Notes under the pieces: generated by a model
What the model was told of the DNA's origin: nothing
Database searches by the model: none
The model's input: the letters and a program-made list of their open reading frames with translations, nothing else
In this document: piece after piece, positions 9,028 through 16,921 of the stretch
How positions within the stretch are numbered: the stretch's first letter is position 1
Layout of the letters: each line of letters begins with the position of its first letter
Assembly: GCF_026626635.1 (NCBI RefSeq)
Contig: NZ_JAPNKA010000001.1
Location: 5,332,001-5,396,000 of the forward strand
Length of the DNA stretch: 64,000 nucleotides
Source: Archangium lansingense
Lineage (GTDB): Bacteria; Myxococcota; Myxococcia; Myxococcales; Myxococcaceae
Direction of reading: 5' to 3'
Program-made: the position numbers and the translations under genes

Positions 9028-9582
9028 ATGTCCCGTCACGTGCTGATTGCTGTGCTGTGCCTGTCGCTCACCGCCTTCGCTGACACTCCGAATCTCTTCG
9101 AGCCGAAAGAGTTATCCAGCGAGGCGGTCCTGACCTTCGTCATGAGCTGTTCCGAGAAGGTCAAGCAGGCCGATTCCGGCATTCCCGAGGCGCAGCGCCT
9201 GAGCTTCTGCTCTTGCGCCGCCGATGCGTTGCGCCTGCGGCACAAGCAGAAAGGGAAGGACAAGGCTCCGAGTGCCGAGGACCTTCAGCGCTGCGCGAAC
9301 GCGCTCACCCGGTCATCACCGCCGGAGGAAGTCGCAGGGCAGCTCCAGAGTCAGCCGGGGCAGTCGCCGTCGGAGCACAAGGTGGCGCCTGCCTCCACGC
9401 AGCCGGACACTTCTCGGAGCACGGGCTGGGAGGACTCGGAGGACACCTCTTCGTCGGAGTCTCCCAGCAGCGTCGAGCCCGCGCGAAGCTGCTGCAAGGT
9501 GTGCACGAAGGGCTGCCCCTGTGGAGACTCGTGCATCTCGTGCAGCAAGGTCTGCCGCAAGGGGCCTGGCTGCGCCTGTTGA
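9028..9582 (+). CDS. Secreted protein with Cys-rich C-terminal module
   Basis: The product is 184 residues. Residues 1-18 are a signal peptide ending in TAFA. A helical region with three Cys follows (MSC, FCSC), then a long Ser/Pro/Gln/Glu-rich linker. The final 30 residues hold nine Cys (CCKVCTKGCPCGDSC, then CSKVCRKGPGCAC). This module recurs at the C-termini of unrelated secreted proteins in myxobacteria and other bacteria and is probably a disulfide-knotted or metal-binding tail; its role is not established. The gene stands alone between two minus-strand genes. Confidence 0.75.
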   Translation: MSRHVLIAVLCLSLTAFADTPNLFEPKELSSEAVLTFVMSCSEKVKQADSGIPEAQRLSFCSCAADALRLRHKQKGKDKAPSAEDLQRCANALTRSSPPEEVAGQLQSQPGQSPSEHKVAPASTQPDTSRSTGWEDSEDTSSSESPSSVEPARSCCKVCTKGCPCGDSCISCSKVCRKGPGCAC

Positions 9583-9589
9583 GTCCAGG

Positions 9590-10213
9590 CTACTCGGCCC
9601 AGACGAGCGCCAACTCGAGCTCGATGGCTTCGAACGGTTCGGCGCGGACCCGCTCGTCTCCACCGACGGAGTCGACGAGCAGCCAGTGGCGCCCCTCGAG
9701 CCGGAAGATCTCGAGCGTTTGGGCAACCGGGTCCACGTGCCACACGTTCCGCACGCCCTCACGGGCGTAGATGCGCATCTTCTGGATCTTGTCGATGCGA
9801 CGCGTGCTCTTGGAGAGCACTTCGCACACCCAATCCGGGGCGAGATCGTAGTGCGCTGGGGCGTCCTCTCCTCCGATGGCTCCGGGCAGGCGCTCGCGCT
9901 TCCATCCGGCGATGTCTGGCACGAGCTTGTCCGGCCGGGGGCCGAGGTGCAGTTCAGGCTCATCGAGGATGACCCACCCGCCCGGGCCTCCCTTGCCGTA
10001 CCTGAAGGGCATGGTGAGGATGGCTCCCAGGCCCGATGCCGCGCTGGTGTGCGGCCTGGCCGGGCGCGGGCTGACGTGCAGCTCTCCGTTGAGGATTTCC
10101 GCCACCATCTCCGGAGGAGTCGCCTGGAAGGCCGCCTCGACGGACGGGGCGTTTCGCTCGGTGGATGGGGGCTCGGGCGGGCGGCTGGGGGCCATGAGAG
10201 GAAGATTCATCAT
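9590..10213 (-). CDS. Uma2 family endonuclease-fold protein
   Basis: This protein belongs to the Uma2/DUF820 group of PD-(D/E)XK restriction-endonuclease-fold proteins, which are widespread in myxobacteria and cyanobacteria and have no settled function. The family landmarks are visible: MVAEILNGELHVSPRP (first conserved Glu), LVPDIAGWKRERLP (conserved Asp), then APDWVCEVLSKSTRRIDKIQK (catalytic-like E and K) and GVRNVWHVDP. I place the start at the ATG at 10213 (207 residues). An in-frame GTG at 10276, just past the upstream peptidase stop, would add 21 residues that are not typical of the family. Translational coupling to the peptidase gene is possible. Confidence 0.85.
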   Translation of the reverse strand: MMNLPLMAPSRPPEPPSTERNAPSVEAAFQATPPEMVAEILNGELHVSPRPARPHTSAASGLGAILTMPFRYGKGGPGGWVILDEPELHLGPRPDKLVPDIAGWKRERLPGAIGGEDAPAHYDLAPDWVCEVLSKSTRRIDKIQKMRIYAREGVRNVWHVDPVAQTLEIFRLEGRHWLLVDSVGGDERVRAEPFEAIELELALVWAE

Positions 10214-10277
10214 GCTGCTCGCCCTGTGCAATCCCGAAGCCGTCGGAGAAGCTCTGCTCCGACGGCCCCGGAGCACA

Positions 10278-11825
10278 TCAGCGAGTCACGGAGCCCGTGG
10301 TGGCGGAGCCCTTCCGCCCGCGCTTCCCGGACGTCCAGTCCTCCAACATGTTGAAGCTCTTCATCTGCTGGCCCAGGTCCGTGGTGCGGACCAGCTCCTC
10401 CACCTGGGCCCGTGAGTGGCGCGGCAGCTTCTCGTCCATCTGCGCGAAGCCGTACGCCAGGGCCGCCGCGATGGCCGTGTTGAGCCGCAGTTGCTGCGGG
10501 TCGCACTTGTCCAGCTCGTCCGAGCGCGCGTGGTAGTTCGGGCCGTAGAGCGCCGGCTCCTGGTTGGCCACCAGGTTGGGCACTCCGTGCAGCATGAAGT
10601 CGAAGTTGTCCGTGCCCACGATGGGCACGTCCACCTGTGTGAAGGGGCCCAGTCCCTTCACCGAATCGAGCGCCCGGTCCACCAGGGGCGGCAGCTCGGG
10701 GCGGCCTCCCGTGAAGAAGCCGTTGATGCGCCCGCAGCCAATGTCGAACGAGGACGCCATCACGTGCTTGTCCAGCTCGGCCTCGTGCGCCTTCACGTAG
10801 CCCTCCGAGCCGAACATGCCCTGCTCCTCGCCGTTCCACAGCGCGAAGCGAATGGTGCGCGCCGGTTTGATTCCCAGGCGCTTCATCTGCCGGGCCACGT
10901 CGATGAGCGCCACCACGTTGGCCCCGTTGTCCAGCGCCCCCGTGCCCAGGTCCCACGAGTCCAGGTGCGCGCCGAGCACCACCACCTCGTCCGGGCGCGT
11001 ACTGCCGCGGAGCTCCCCGATGACGTTGTAGCTCTCGTAGGCCGGCCCGGTCTGGAGATCGATCTCCGCCGTGAGCGTCAGCGGCTTGCCCGTGCGCAGC
11101 AGGCGCTGGGCTCGCAGCGCCCCGTCACGCTCCATCACCATCATGGGCCGCGTGTTGCGCAGGCCCACCGATACGTTGTGCCGGTAGAGCAGGTTGTTGG
11201 GCCTCGAGCCCATGTACACCACGCCCGCCGCGCCGGCCGCGAAGGCCCGCTGCTCGATCTCCGCGGACTCGGCGTACTCGCGGAACAGGCCGTCCACGTC
11301 CTTCAGCTCCACCGTGTCCACGAGCAGGAACGCGCCCTTCGCCTTCTCCCCGAGCGCCTTGAGCTCCTTCTCCGTACCCTTGCCCGCATCGAGTAGCGGG
11401 GCCGTCAGTCCGCCCTTGGGCGTGGCGGTGGAGAAGGGCATGGCCGCGATGCGAGGCGAGAACTCCAGCCCCTTGCCGCTCACGGTGGCAGACGCCGAAC
11501 GCTCCAGCCACAGTCTCGGCATCTGGAAGGCCTCCTTGCGCGCCTCGACGCCGGCCTCGCGGAAGCGCGCGAGCGCCCAGTCCACCGAGCGCAGGTTCGC
11601 CGACGAGCCCGTGGCCCTTCCGCCCACCTCATCCACGAGGGACTGCAGATCGCTCATCAGTGGCGTGTCCCCGAGGAACGCGGAGACCAACCGCGCCGCC
11701 TCGGCCCGCGAGGCGTCCTGGGCCTTCGCAGCAGGCTTGGCGGGCTCCTTCGCCAGGGCCGGCGAGCCGAGGAGGGACAGGGACAGGAGGGAGGAGAGCA
11801 GTCGGCGGGAGGAGGCGGTGCTCAG
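10278..11825 (-). CDS. Secreted M28-family zinc peptidase (carboxypeptidase Q / aminopeptidase type)
   Basis: The protein has a protease-associated-like insert and a C-terminal M28 dizinc domain. The metal and catalytic residues are visible in order: GAHLDSWD (His, Asp), GALDNGA (bridging Asp), WNGEEQG (catalytic Glu and ligand Glu), SFDIGCG (Asp) and YHARSDELDK (His). A signal peptide, RRLLSSLLSLSLLGSPALA, shows it is exported. The start is unclear. No ATG, GTG or TTG lies in frame between the signal peptide and the tRNA terminator. A CTG at 11825, with CGGAG seven bases upstream, gives a normal start (LSTASSRRLL, 515 residues) and is my choice. The next in-frame ATG, at 11909, sits inside the tRNA-Cys terminator hairpin. 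Confidence 0.85.
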   Translation of the reverse strand: MSTASSRRLLSSLLSLSLLGSPALAKEPAKPAAKAQDASRAEAARLVSAFLGDTPLMSDLQSLVDEVGGRATGSSANLRSVDWALARFREAGVEARKEAFQMPRLWLERSASATVSGKGLEFSPRIAAMPFSTATPKGGLTAPLLDAGKGTEKELKALGEKAKGAFLLVDTVELKDVDGLFREYAESAEIEQRAFAAGAAGVVYMGSRPNNLLYRHNVSVGLRNTRPMMVMERDGALRAQRLLRTGKPLTLTAEIDLQTGPAYESYNVIGELRGSTRPDEVVVLGAHLDSWDLGTGALDNGANVVALIDVARQMKRLGIKPARTIRFALWNGEEQGMFGSEGYVKAHEAELDKHVMASSFDIGCGRINGFFTGGRPELPPLVDRALDSVKGLGPFTQVDVPIVGTDNFDFMLHGVPNLVANQEPALYGPNYHARSDELDKCDPQQLRLNTAIAAALAYGFAQMDEKLPRHSRAQVEELVRTTDLGQQMKSFNMLEDWTSGKRGRKGSATTGSVTR

Positions 11826-11881
11826 GCAGAGGCTCCGGGAAGAGTGGGGCCGCGAGCATCCTCCGAGGGCCTGGAAACACG

Positions 11882-11917
11882 AAGGCCCGATGTGAACCGG
11901 AGTCCACATCGGGCCTT
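11882..11917 (-). terminator. Hairpin terminator after tRNA-Cys
   Basis: A perfect 13-bp inverted repeat (aaggcccgatgtg with cacatcgggcctt) encloses a 10-base loop, 7 bases past the 3' end of tRNA-Cys on the minus strand. There is no long T-run, so it may act as a processing barrier as well as a terminator. Confidence 0.7.
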
Positions 11918-11924
11918 GGCTGTG

Positions 11925-11996
11925 AGGCGCCACCCGGATTCGAACCGGGGAATGAAGGTTTTGCAGACCTTTGCCTTACCACTTGGCTATGGCGCC
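11925..11996 (-). tRNA. tRNA-Cys (GCA)
   Basis: The minus strand folds as a 72-base cloverleaf. The acceptor is GGCGCCA with TGGCGCC, the anticodon loop is CTGCAAA giving GCA, and the T loop is TTCGAAT. The discriminator base is T, as expected for tRNA-Cys. CCA is not encoded. Confidence 0.95.
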
Positions 11997-12126
11997 GCGA
12001 GAAGCGTGTCCGCCTTATATGAACCCGAAACAGCCGGGTCAAGACAGGAGAGAGGGGGGCGTGCACATCCCTGTCCGGTAGCATCGGGCGCGAGCGGTCC
12101 CGCTAGCCACCGGAGGGATGTCAACG

Positions 12127-13281
12127 ATGCTGCAGGGTTACGGGCTGTACCAGGAGGAGCACGAGGCCTTCCGCCGCACCGTCCGAGCGGTGGTGGAGAA
12201 GGAGCTGAAGCCCTTCGCGAGCCAGTGGGAGGAGCAGGAGGAGTTCCCTCGGGAGCTCTTCACCCGCTTCGGCGAGCTGGGCTTCCTCGGTCTCAAGTAC
12301 CCGGAGGCCTATGGGGGCTCCAACGCCGGGGAACTCTATGAGGCGGTGTTGCTCGAGGAGATGGGGCGCTGCGGCTCGGGAGGGGTCGCCGCCGGCCTGG
12401 GGGCTCAGCACACCATCGCCACCGGCCCCCTCCACAAGTACGGCTCCGAGGACCAGAAGCAGCGCTTCCTCGCCCCGGCCATTCGGGGGGAGAAGATCGG
12501 CGCGCTCGGCATCACCGAGCCGAATGGCGGCTCGGACGTGGCCGGCCTGCGCACCACCGCTCGACGCGACGGGGAGCACTACATCGTCAATGGCTCGAAG
12601 ACCTACATCACCAACGGAGTCCGGGCGGACTTCGTCGTGCTGGCGGTGAAGACGAACCCGGACGCCGGGCACAAGGGCCTGGCATTGCTAGTGGTGGAGA
12701 AGGGCACTCCCGGCTTCTCCGTGGGGCGCAAGCTCAAGAAGCTCGGGTGGCGCGCCTCGGACACCGGGGAGCTCTTCTTCGAGGACTGCCGGGTGCCCGC
12801 GGCCAACCTGCTCGGCGGGGTGGAGGGGCAGGGCTTCTATCAGATCATGGGCAACTTCCAGTGGGAGCGCCTGTCGCTCGCCCTGGGCGCGCTCGGGGCC
12901 ATGGAGGAGATGCTGGAGGTCGTCATGGCCCACGTGAGGGACCGGCGGGCCTTCGGTCACGCGCTCCACGAGTTCCAGGTGGTGCGGCACCGCATCGCCG
13001 AGCTGGCCACCGAGTTCGAGGCGGCGCGTCAGCTCACCTACCACGCGCTGCGCCTGCACGTGGGCGGCGAGTACGCCATCGCCCAGACGTCCATGGCCAA
13101 GAAGGTGGCCACCGAGACGGCCTGCCGGGTGGCCGATGCCTGCCTCCAGCTCCATGGCGGCGCCGGGTACATGATGGAGTACGACATCCAGCGCCACTGG
13201 CGGGACGCGCGCCTGGGCCCCATCGGTGGGGGCACCAGCGAGATCATGAACGAGATCATCGCCAAGCAGCTCGGCCTCTAG
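12127..13281 (+). CDS. Acyl-CoA dehydrogenase
   Basis: This is an FAD-dependent acyl-CoA dehydrogenase of 384 residues. The N-terminal helical domain is followed by the FAD/substrate signatures LGITEPNGGSDVAGLRT and a C-terminal helical domain with LHGGAGYMMEYDIQRHWRDAR. At the usual MCAD catalytic position the sequence reads GGGTSEIM, with Gly in place of Glu. Long-chain and isovaleryl-CoA dehydrogenases also lack Glu there and take the base from an earlier helix, so I infer that subgroup; the substrate cannot be fixed. I choose the ATG at 12127 because GGAGGG at 12112-12117 is correctly spaced for it, whereas the ATG at 12118 directly abuts the Shine-Dalgarno. Confidence 0.93.
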   Translation: MLQGYGLYQEEHEAFRRTVRAVVEKELKPFASQWEEQEEFPRELFTRFGELGFLGLKYPEAYGGSNAGELYEAVLLEEMGRCGSGGVAAGLGAQHTIATGPLHKYGSEDQKQRFLAPAIRGEKIGALGITEPNGGSDVAGLRTTARRDGEHYIVNGSKTYITNGVRADFVVLAVKTNPDAGHKGLALLVVEKGTPGFSVGRKLKKLGWRASDTGELFFEDCRVPAANLLGGVEGQGFYQIMGNFQWERLSLALGALGAMEEMLEVVMAHVRDRRAFGHALHEFQVVRHRIAELATEFEAARQLTYHALRLHVGGEYAIAQTSMAKKVATETACRVADACLQLHGGAGYMMEYDIQRHWRDARLGPIGGGTSEIMNEIIAKQLGL

Positions 13282-13375
13282 GCAGGCGCGCTCCGAGGCG
13301 GGCAGGCAGGCTCAGGGGAAGGGACTGGGGACGCCCCCCGTTCTGCGGGACAGACACCGCAGCCAGGAGGTCCGG

Positions 13376-13732
13376 GTGGTGGATCCCCGTATCCCTTGTA
13401 CCGAGCTCTATGTCCGGCTCGGAGACGAGGAAGTGCTCGTGCTCGACTGCCGTGATCCCGAGGATTGGGATCGCTACGGCCTGCATATCCCCGGTGCCCT
13501 GTGGATGCCCTTCGAGGAGATTCTGCGGGACGCCGCGGTGCTCCCCGACGACGAGCTGATCGTGGTGTGCGGGTGTGCCCCGGACGGCTCCGACGCGCGC
13601 CGGGCCTGCCGTCTGCTCAACCACCGGGGGCTCAACGCGGTGTGCCTGGAGGGGGGCCTCCAGGGATGGATCACCCACGGGTTGCCGACCGAGAGCCATA
13701 TGTCGGGCGCCTCGGCGAGCGGGCTGTGCTGA
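13376..13732 (+). CDS. Single-domain rhodanese-like sulfurtransferase
   Basis: The product is 118 residues with one rhodanese domain. It has the entry motif VLDCRDPEDWDRYGLHIPGA and the active-site loop VVCGCAPDGSDARRAC, where the first Cys is the likely persulfide carrier. The loop is longer than the six-residue loop of classical thiosulfate sulfurtransferases, so the substrate is open. The start is GTG with AGGAGG five bases upstream. It lies between acyl-CoA dehydrogenase and asd on the same strand but with gaps near 100 bases on each side. Confidence 0.88.
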   Translation: MVDPRIPCTELYVRLGDEEVLVLDCRDPEDWDRYGLHIPGALWMPFEEILRDAAVLPDDELIVVCGCAPDGSDARRACRLLNHRGLNAVCLEGGLQGWITHGLPTESHMSGASASGLC

Positions 13733-13835
13733 GCCCGGCTGGGGGCCATGCTCGCCGCGGTGCGTAGAAGTCCGGCGCCAAAGGGTGTAAAGGACCCGCC
13801 ACCTCTCGACCCCCAGAGAAAGGGAGTCTGACACC

Positions 13836-14924
13836 ATGGCCAAGCTTCGCGCTGTCCTCATTGGCGCCACTGGACTCGCCGGCCAGCAGTTCATTGCCGC
13901 GCTGAAGGAGCACCCCTCCATCGAGCTCACCGGACTGGCGGCGTCGCCGCGCTCGGCGGGCAAGGCCTACGCCGAGGCGCTCAAAGCCTCCAACGGGATG
14001 ACCGCCTGGTTCGTCCCCGAGGCGCTCCCGGAGTCGATCGCGAAGATGAAGGTGGTGAGTGGTGAGGAGGTTCAGGCGAAGGACTACGACCTGGCCTTCT
14101 CGGCGGTGGAGTCGGACGTGGCCAAGGACCTGGAGCCTCGGCTGGCGCGGGACATCCCCGTGTTCTCCGCGGCCAGCGCCTTCCGCTACGAGGCGGACGT
14201 GCCGCTGCTCATCCCCCCGGTGAACGCCGACCACTCCCGGCTGGTGCGCGAGCAACAGAAGCGCCGCGGCTGGAAGGGCTACATCGTTCCCATCCCCAAC
14301 TGCACCACCACCGGTATGGCCATCACCCTGGCTCCGCTGGCCGAGCGCTTCGGCATCAAGTCGGTGCTGATGACCTCCATGCAGGCCATGTCCGGCGCGG
14401 GCCGCTCGCCGGGCGTCATCGGTCTGGACATCCTGGACAACGTCATCCCCTTCATCCCGAAGGAGGAGGAGAAGGTCCAGGTGGAGACCAAGAAGATCCT
14501 CGGCACGCTGGACGCCGCGGGAGCCGCCATCACCTCGCATGACGTGCGGGTGTCGTGCACCTGCACCCGCGTGGCGGTGATGGAGGGCCATACCGAGTCC
14601 GTCTTCGTGTCGCTGGCTCGCAAGGCCTCCGTGCAGGAGGTGATGCAGGCGATGCGCGAGTGGCGGGGGGCCGAGGTGTCTCGCAACCTGCCGTCCGCTC
14701 CGCCGCGCTGGATTGAGGTGCTGGAGGACCCGTTCCGCCCGCAGCCGCGGCTCGATCGGGACACGCACGCGGGCATGGCCACCACGGTGGGCCGGGTGCG
14801 CGAGGACGGCGTGCTGGAGAACGGCTTCAAGTACCTGCTCGTCTCCCACAACACCAAGATGGGGGCGGCCAAGGGAGCGCTCCTGGTAGCCGAACTGATG
14901 CGTGCCCAAGGGCTCCTGGGGTGA
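13836..14924 (+). CDS. asd: Aspartate-semialdehyde dehydrogenase (archaeal/fungal type)
   Basis: The enzyme reduces aspartyl phosphate to aspartate semialdehyde for Lys, Met, Thr and diaminopimelate synthesis. The product is 362 residues. An N-terminal Rossmann motif, LIGATGLAGQQF, binds NADP. The catalytic Cys lies in IPNCTTTGMAITLAP near residue 156. The segment GAGRSPGVIGLDILDNVIPF is typical of the archaeal/fungal subfamily rather than the E. coli type. GGGAG precedes the ATG. It is monocistronic by spacing. Confidence 0.95.
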   Translation: MAKLRAVLIGATGLAGQQFIAALKEHPSIELTGLAASPRSAGKAYAEALKASNGMTAWFVPEALPESIAKMKVVSGEEVQAKDYDLAFSAVESDVAKDLEPRLARDIPVFSAASAFRYEADVPLLIPPVNADHSRLVREQQKRRGWKGYIVPIPNCTTTGMAITLAPLAERFGIKSVLMTSMQAMSGAGRSPGVIGLDILDNVIPFIPKEEEKVQVETKKILGTLDAAGAAITSHDVRVSCTCTRVAVMEGHTESVFVSLARKASVQEVMQAMREWRGAEVSRNLPSAPPRWIEVLEDPFRPQPRLDRDTHAGMATTVGRVREDGVLENGFKYLLVSHNTKMGAAKGALLVAELMRAQGLLG

Positions 14925-15024
14925 GTAGGCTGAAGGGGTACTCCATTTAAGGGGTGCCCCCCCCGTTACAACCCATGTAGTGTGCGCGCGCGCGTACGGA
15001 CTCACAGTCCAAGAGGAGATTTCA

Positions 15025-15360
15025 ATGGCTTACGTGGTCACCGAGCCTTGCATCAAGTGCAAGTACACCGACTGTGTCGAGGTCTGCCCCGTCAACTGTT
15101 TCTACGAGGGCGCCAACTTCCTGGTCATCCACCCGGACGAGTGCATCGACTGCGGTGCGTGTGAGCCGGTCTGCCCGACCAAGGCGATCTTCCCCGAGTC
15201 GGATCTGCCCTCTGAGTACGCCGAGTACAAGGCGCTGAACGCGAAGTTCGCCACCGAGTGGCCGAACATCGCGGAGAAGAAGGCGTCCCTGCCCGAGGCC
15301 GAGGAGTTCAAGGACAAGAAGGGCAAGCGGAGCCAGCTCCTGGAGAAGCCCGGCAAGTAG
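15025..15360 (+). CDS. fdxA: Seven-iron ferredoxin (3Fe-4S / 4Fe-4S)
   Basis: The product is 111 residues. The N-terminal half carries the cluster ligands CIKCKYTDCVEVCPVNCF and, later, CIDCGACEPVCPTKAIF. The spacing, with the extended first motif, fits a ferredoxin with one [3Fe-4S] and one [4Fe-4S] centre. The C-terminal tail (SEYAEYKALNAKFATEWPNI) matches the FdxA family. It carries electrons in the cytoplasm; the partner is not shown. The ATG at 15025 has GAGGAG at a good distance. In-frame codons upstream lack a ribosome site. Confidence 0.95.
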   Translation: MAYVVTEPCIKCKYTDCVEVCPVNCFYEGANFLVIHPDECIDCGACEPVCPTKAIFPESDLPSEYAEYKALNAKFATEWPNIAEKKASLPEAEEFKDKKGKRSQLLEKPGK

Positions 15361-15380
15361 GCTCGTTGCTCTGGGGTTCG

Positions 15381-15413
15381 AGGCCCTCCGCCGAAAGGCG
15401 GCAGGGCCTTTTT
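15381..15413 (+). terminator. Rho-independent terminator after fdxA
   Basis: GGCCCTCCGCC, loop GAAA, then GGCGGCAGGGCC with a single bulged C, followed by TTTTT. This is a canonical intrinsic terminator about 20 bases past the fdxA stop. It also faces the end of the convergent gene at 15430. Confidence 0.92.
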
Positions 15414-15429
15414 CATTCCCGGGCCCGTT

Positions 15430-16197
15430 TCAAGAAGCCACGAAGGCACTGAGCTTCAGTCCGCGAGCGGCCAAGGCCTCGCGGATGCGCGCCAGGTCCT
15501 TTTGGGGGAATCCTCCTCGGCGCCCCTGGATGCGCAGGGACACCTCACGCTCGCCGGTGCGCTCCACCTCCACGGTGGCGTCCAGTGTTCCTCCCAGGCG
15601 CATCGCCAACGCGGGCCGCTGCGACTTCACGAACACCTCAATCTGCTCGATGAGCTCCAGGGTCGCTTGCACACGGACCTCGGGGTTCGAGGCCTCTACG
15701 GCCACCGCCCCTCCGGAGCCTCCCGGACGCTCGCCTCCCGTGGTGGACAGGGCCTCTGTCAGAGGGGTTGGGGTCGGAGTCTCGGGGGCCGGTGAGGAGG
15801 GCGCGGAGCGGGGGGAGCTGGGCTCGGCGCGGGGCTCCCGGGCCAGCTCCCGGGCGATGAGCTCGGTCACGCGCTGCTGCGTCCGCTCCTGGTGCGTCTG
15901 GTGGGTATCGCCGCGCACCTCTCGGAGCCGGTGGGCCTCGGCATTCAGGCCCTGGCGTACCTGGCCAAGGTGCTCGGCACTGGCGAAGGCGCCTCGCTGG
16001 GGGGTTCGCGCCAGCCCGGTGGTGGCCAGGGCTCCCGTGGCACCCCGGGTGGCGGTCACCGGGGCCCGGGTGGTGGGTCCTCCCTTGATGGGGGGCTTTG
16101 CCGTCTCTGGGGGGGCTTTCTTCAGTGCTTCCTGGAAACGTCCCTTGTCCGAGGCCGGCCGGGCCGGCGTTGCTTCAGGGTGTCCGTCGACCTTCAT
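15430..16197 (-). CDS. Hypothetical protein with Pro/Ala/Thr-rich N-terminus and FliK-like C-terminal domain
   Basis: The product is 255 residues from the ATG at 16197, which has GAGGG six bases upstream. Residues 1-140 are low-complexity and charged, with no signal peptide. The last 75 residues are ordered: a helix (TLELIEQIEVFVKSQRP), then strands in LRLGG-type and VEVERTGEREVSLRIQGRR, ending in a helix (LARIREALAARGLKLSAF). This disordered-then-compact layout recalls FliK/needle-length proteins of flagellar and type III systems. No such genes are nearby, so I leave the function open. Confidence 0.7.
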   Translation of the reverse strand: MKVDGHPEATPARPASDKGRFQEALKKAPPETAKPPIKGGPTTRAPVTATRGATGALATTGLARTPQRGAFASAEHLGQVRQGLNAEAHRLREVRGDTHQTHQERTQQRVTELIARELAREPRAEPSSPRSAPSSPAPETPTPTPLTEALSTTGGERPGGSGGAVAVEASNPEVRVQATLELIEQIEVFVKSQRPALAMRLGGTLDATVEVERTGEREVSLRIQGRRGGFPQKDLARIREALAARGLKLSAFVAS

Positions 16198-16366
16198 GGT
16201 CCCTCGTGGTGTTGGGTGGTCCCCGTGGGGGAGCACGGCCCATGCCAGGGACGGCTCGACGGAAGGGCTCGGGGGAGGATTCCCGAGCCGTGGACGGGGG
16301 GCTCACCGACGGGACACCTACCCCCAGTGACGACGCCTCCTGCCTGCGACTACTGTCTGTCTCTCC

Positions 16367-16846
16367 ATGACCACCGATTCCAGCCCCCAGGCTCCCCGCA
16401 TCCTCTCGCGCCGGACCGAGATCATCTTTCTCGTCATCTACTGCATCTGCTACAGCGTGACCTCCCTCAGTCACGTCCTCGACGTGGTGAACAACGGCCT
16501 GACGATGTCCACCACGGGACCGGTGCCCGGGACCACCGTTCCGCTGGTGTGGGGTGTTTTGAGCAAGGCGTTCACGATCCTCAACCCGCTGACGCTGATC
16601 CTGCTGCTGGTGCGGCGGCAGGCCGGCATCGCGCTCATGGTGGGGGTCACCCTGTCGACGTTCCTGATGCAAATCGAGCTGATGGTGCAGTGGTGGATTC
16701 AGGCGCAGTTCGTCCACGTCATGTGGCTGCCCCTGATCGGCACCCTGGGCACCTTCCAGCTCGTCTCGGCACCCTGGATGTGGCGGACCGCGGCGGCCCG
16801 GGCGGCCCAGTCGGCTTCGGGCTCGTCCCCGGCCATCGCCGGATAG
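16367..16846 (+). CDS. Four-helix integral membrane protein of unknown function
   Basis: The product is 159 residues with four hydrophobic segments: about 20-40 (EIIFLVIYCICYSVTSLSHV), 60-82, 85-105 and 115-135. The termini are short and polar. I recognise no motif, and it looks like a small conserved myxobacterial membrane protein. The start ATG at 16367 has no clear Shine-Dalgarno. Confidence 0.75.
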   Translation: MTTDSSPQAPRILSRRTEIIFLVIYCICYSVTSLSHVLDVVNNGLTMSTTGPVPGTTVPLVWGVLSKAFTILNPLTLILLLVRRQAGIALMVGVTLSTFLMQIELMVQWWIQAQFVHVMWLPLIGTLGTFQLVSAPWMWRTAAARAAQSASGSSPAIAG

Positions 16847-16921
16847 TGTCTTTCGGAGTGCCGCGCCTCCTGGTGGAGGGGAGGCGCGAGCCCCAGGTGC
16901 TCTGGGAAACCCGTGGTCCGG

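Noticed and set aside
12118..12126. ATG at 12118 as start of the acyl-CoA dehydrogenase
   Set aside because: The Shine-Dalgarno GGAGGG directly abuts it; the ATG at 12127 has correct spacing.
14982..14994. Alternating GC tract before fdxA
   Set aside because: It is short and consistent with the high GC content; no evidence for a regulatory function.
15430..16236. FliK/type III needle-length protein assignment for the gene at 15430-16197
   Set aside because: Only the disordered-then-compact layout agrees; no flagellar or type III genes are nearby and no diagnostic motif was seen.
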